The position numbers and the translations under genes were made by a program. The notes beneath the pieces were generated by a model that was not told the origin of the DNA, did no database searches, and worked only from the letters and a program-made list of their open reading frames with translations. DNA of 51,065 nt from Porogramme epimiltina (Eukaryota > Basidiomycota > Agaricomycetes > Polyporales > Polyporaceae): positions 1 to 51,065 of the forward strand of contig FTLJ01000513.1 in NCBI GenBank assembly GCA_900155495.1. Direction: 5' to 3'. Shown here piece by piece: positions 50,593-51,065 of this stretch (positions are counted from its first letter, which is position 1; each line of letters begins with the position of its first letter).

Positions 50593-51065
50593 ATGCCGCT
50601 GCAATTTCTCATACCGTCACTGCTCCGGGTGGCCTCGGCATCAGCATCAGCAGCAGCAGCATTCCCGACCGAGCCCCAGGAGCAGGAGCAGCAGGAGCAG
50701 CCCGCCGCCACCACCGCGGCGCACCCGCTGCACGCCCTGCTCGCGCCGGTCCTCCTCACGTCCCGCGCGGCGGCGCAAAAATACCACACGCGCATCCCGC
50801 AGCTCTTCGCGGAGGAGAAGCCGCCAGAAGGCCCCGAAGAAGAGTTCATCGTGTACGCGTACGAAAAGGACAAGGTTCCCGAGGAGGAGCACCACCCCCC
50901 AGCGGCGGCGGAGGACGGCGCGGGCGCAGGCGCAGACGACTTTGACACGCAGGAGCGGATCAAGGCGCTGTGGCTCGAGAAGTTCGAGCGGCGAGAGTAC
51001 GTCGTCGTGCCCCCCCCCCCCTTCCTTCCACCCCCACCCCATGTGTTTATCGCGCTGCTCCCCCC
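50593..51065 (+). CDS. 5' part of an unrecognised gene (3' end outside window)
   Basis: ATG 50593 opens MPLQFLIPSLLRVASASASA, followed by a Glu/Gln-rich stretch, AAQKYHTRIPQLFAEEKPPE, EEEFIVYAYEKDKVPEEEHH, and DDFDTQERIKALWLEKFERR. A donor-like GTACGTCG at about 50999 is followed by a 12-C run, so the first exon probably ends there after about 135 codons and the rest is intron. The N-terminus is Ser/Ala-rich with a few Arg and could be a mitochondrial or secretory leader, which is uncertain. The frame has no stop to the window end. Other frames here are chance. Family not recognised. Confidence 0.55.
   Translation, partial: MPLQFLIPSLLRVASASASAAAAFPTEPQEQEQQEQPAATTAAHPLHALLAPVLLTSRAAAQKYHTRIPQLFAEEKPPEGPEEEFIVYAYEKDKVPEEEHHPPAAAEDGAGAGADDFDTQERIKALWLEKFERREYVVVPPPPFLPPPPHVFIALLP
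51010..51021. repeat. Poly-C run of 12
   Basis: Twelve consecutive C just after a donor-like GTACGT, likely inside an intron; it is also a site prone to sequencing length error. Confidence 0.85.

Overview
The window is nuclear DNA of a basidiomycete fungus, most likely a wood-decay Agaricomycete such as a polypore (order-level placement is inference). The signs are GC-rich, Ser/Pro-biased coding sequence; introns of about 48-65 bp with GTRNGY-type donors; families of F-box proteins with the LP-E-L/VCxHW layout typical of agaricomycetes; and pentose-catabolism genes (xylulokinase, secreted GH43 arabinanase). I see no rRNA, tRNA, CRISPR array, or intact transposon.

Layout. 1-0.78 kb: 3' end of a Ser/Thr/Pro-rich protein gene. 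1.3-25.2 kb: an accessory region built from a duplicated module. Block A (about 1.27-10.15 kb) holds an F-box gene (+), a convergent F-box gene (-), F-box relics, and a GNAT acetyltransferase (+). Block B (about 18.07-25.2 kb) repeats the same genes in the same order and orientation, with their flanks. Between the blocks lie another F-box 5' fragment, an eight-exon flavin monooxygenase (FMO), and a further F-box gene (-). A decayed FMO 3' end is hidden inside block B. Another F-box gene follows at 25.5-27.3 kb. Three F-box genes in the window are each interrupted by exactly one in-frame stop codon.

27.6-45.7 kb looks like ordinary chromosomal gene content: an AlkB-type 2-oxoglutarate dioxygenase, xylulokinase, an NmrA-like NAD(P)-binding protein, a secreted GH43 arabinanase, a third GNAT paralogue (-), a RING E3 ligase with an RS-rich tail (Topors-like layout), and a homeobox transcription factor (-). 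45.7-51 kb is very GC-rich and mostly gene-free, with two uncertain 5' gene parts at 48.9 and 50.6 kb.

Gene models were built by matching splice signals to reading phase and family spacing. Two models need micro-exons: 6 nt in the FMO and 12 nt (IWFQ of homeodomain helix 3) in the homeobox gene. How genes may work together is inference: the F-box proteins are presumed SCF substrate adaptors, and xylulokinase with arabinanase both serve pentose use. I cannot assign a shared pathway to the F-box/GNAT/FMO module.
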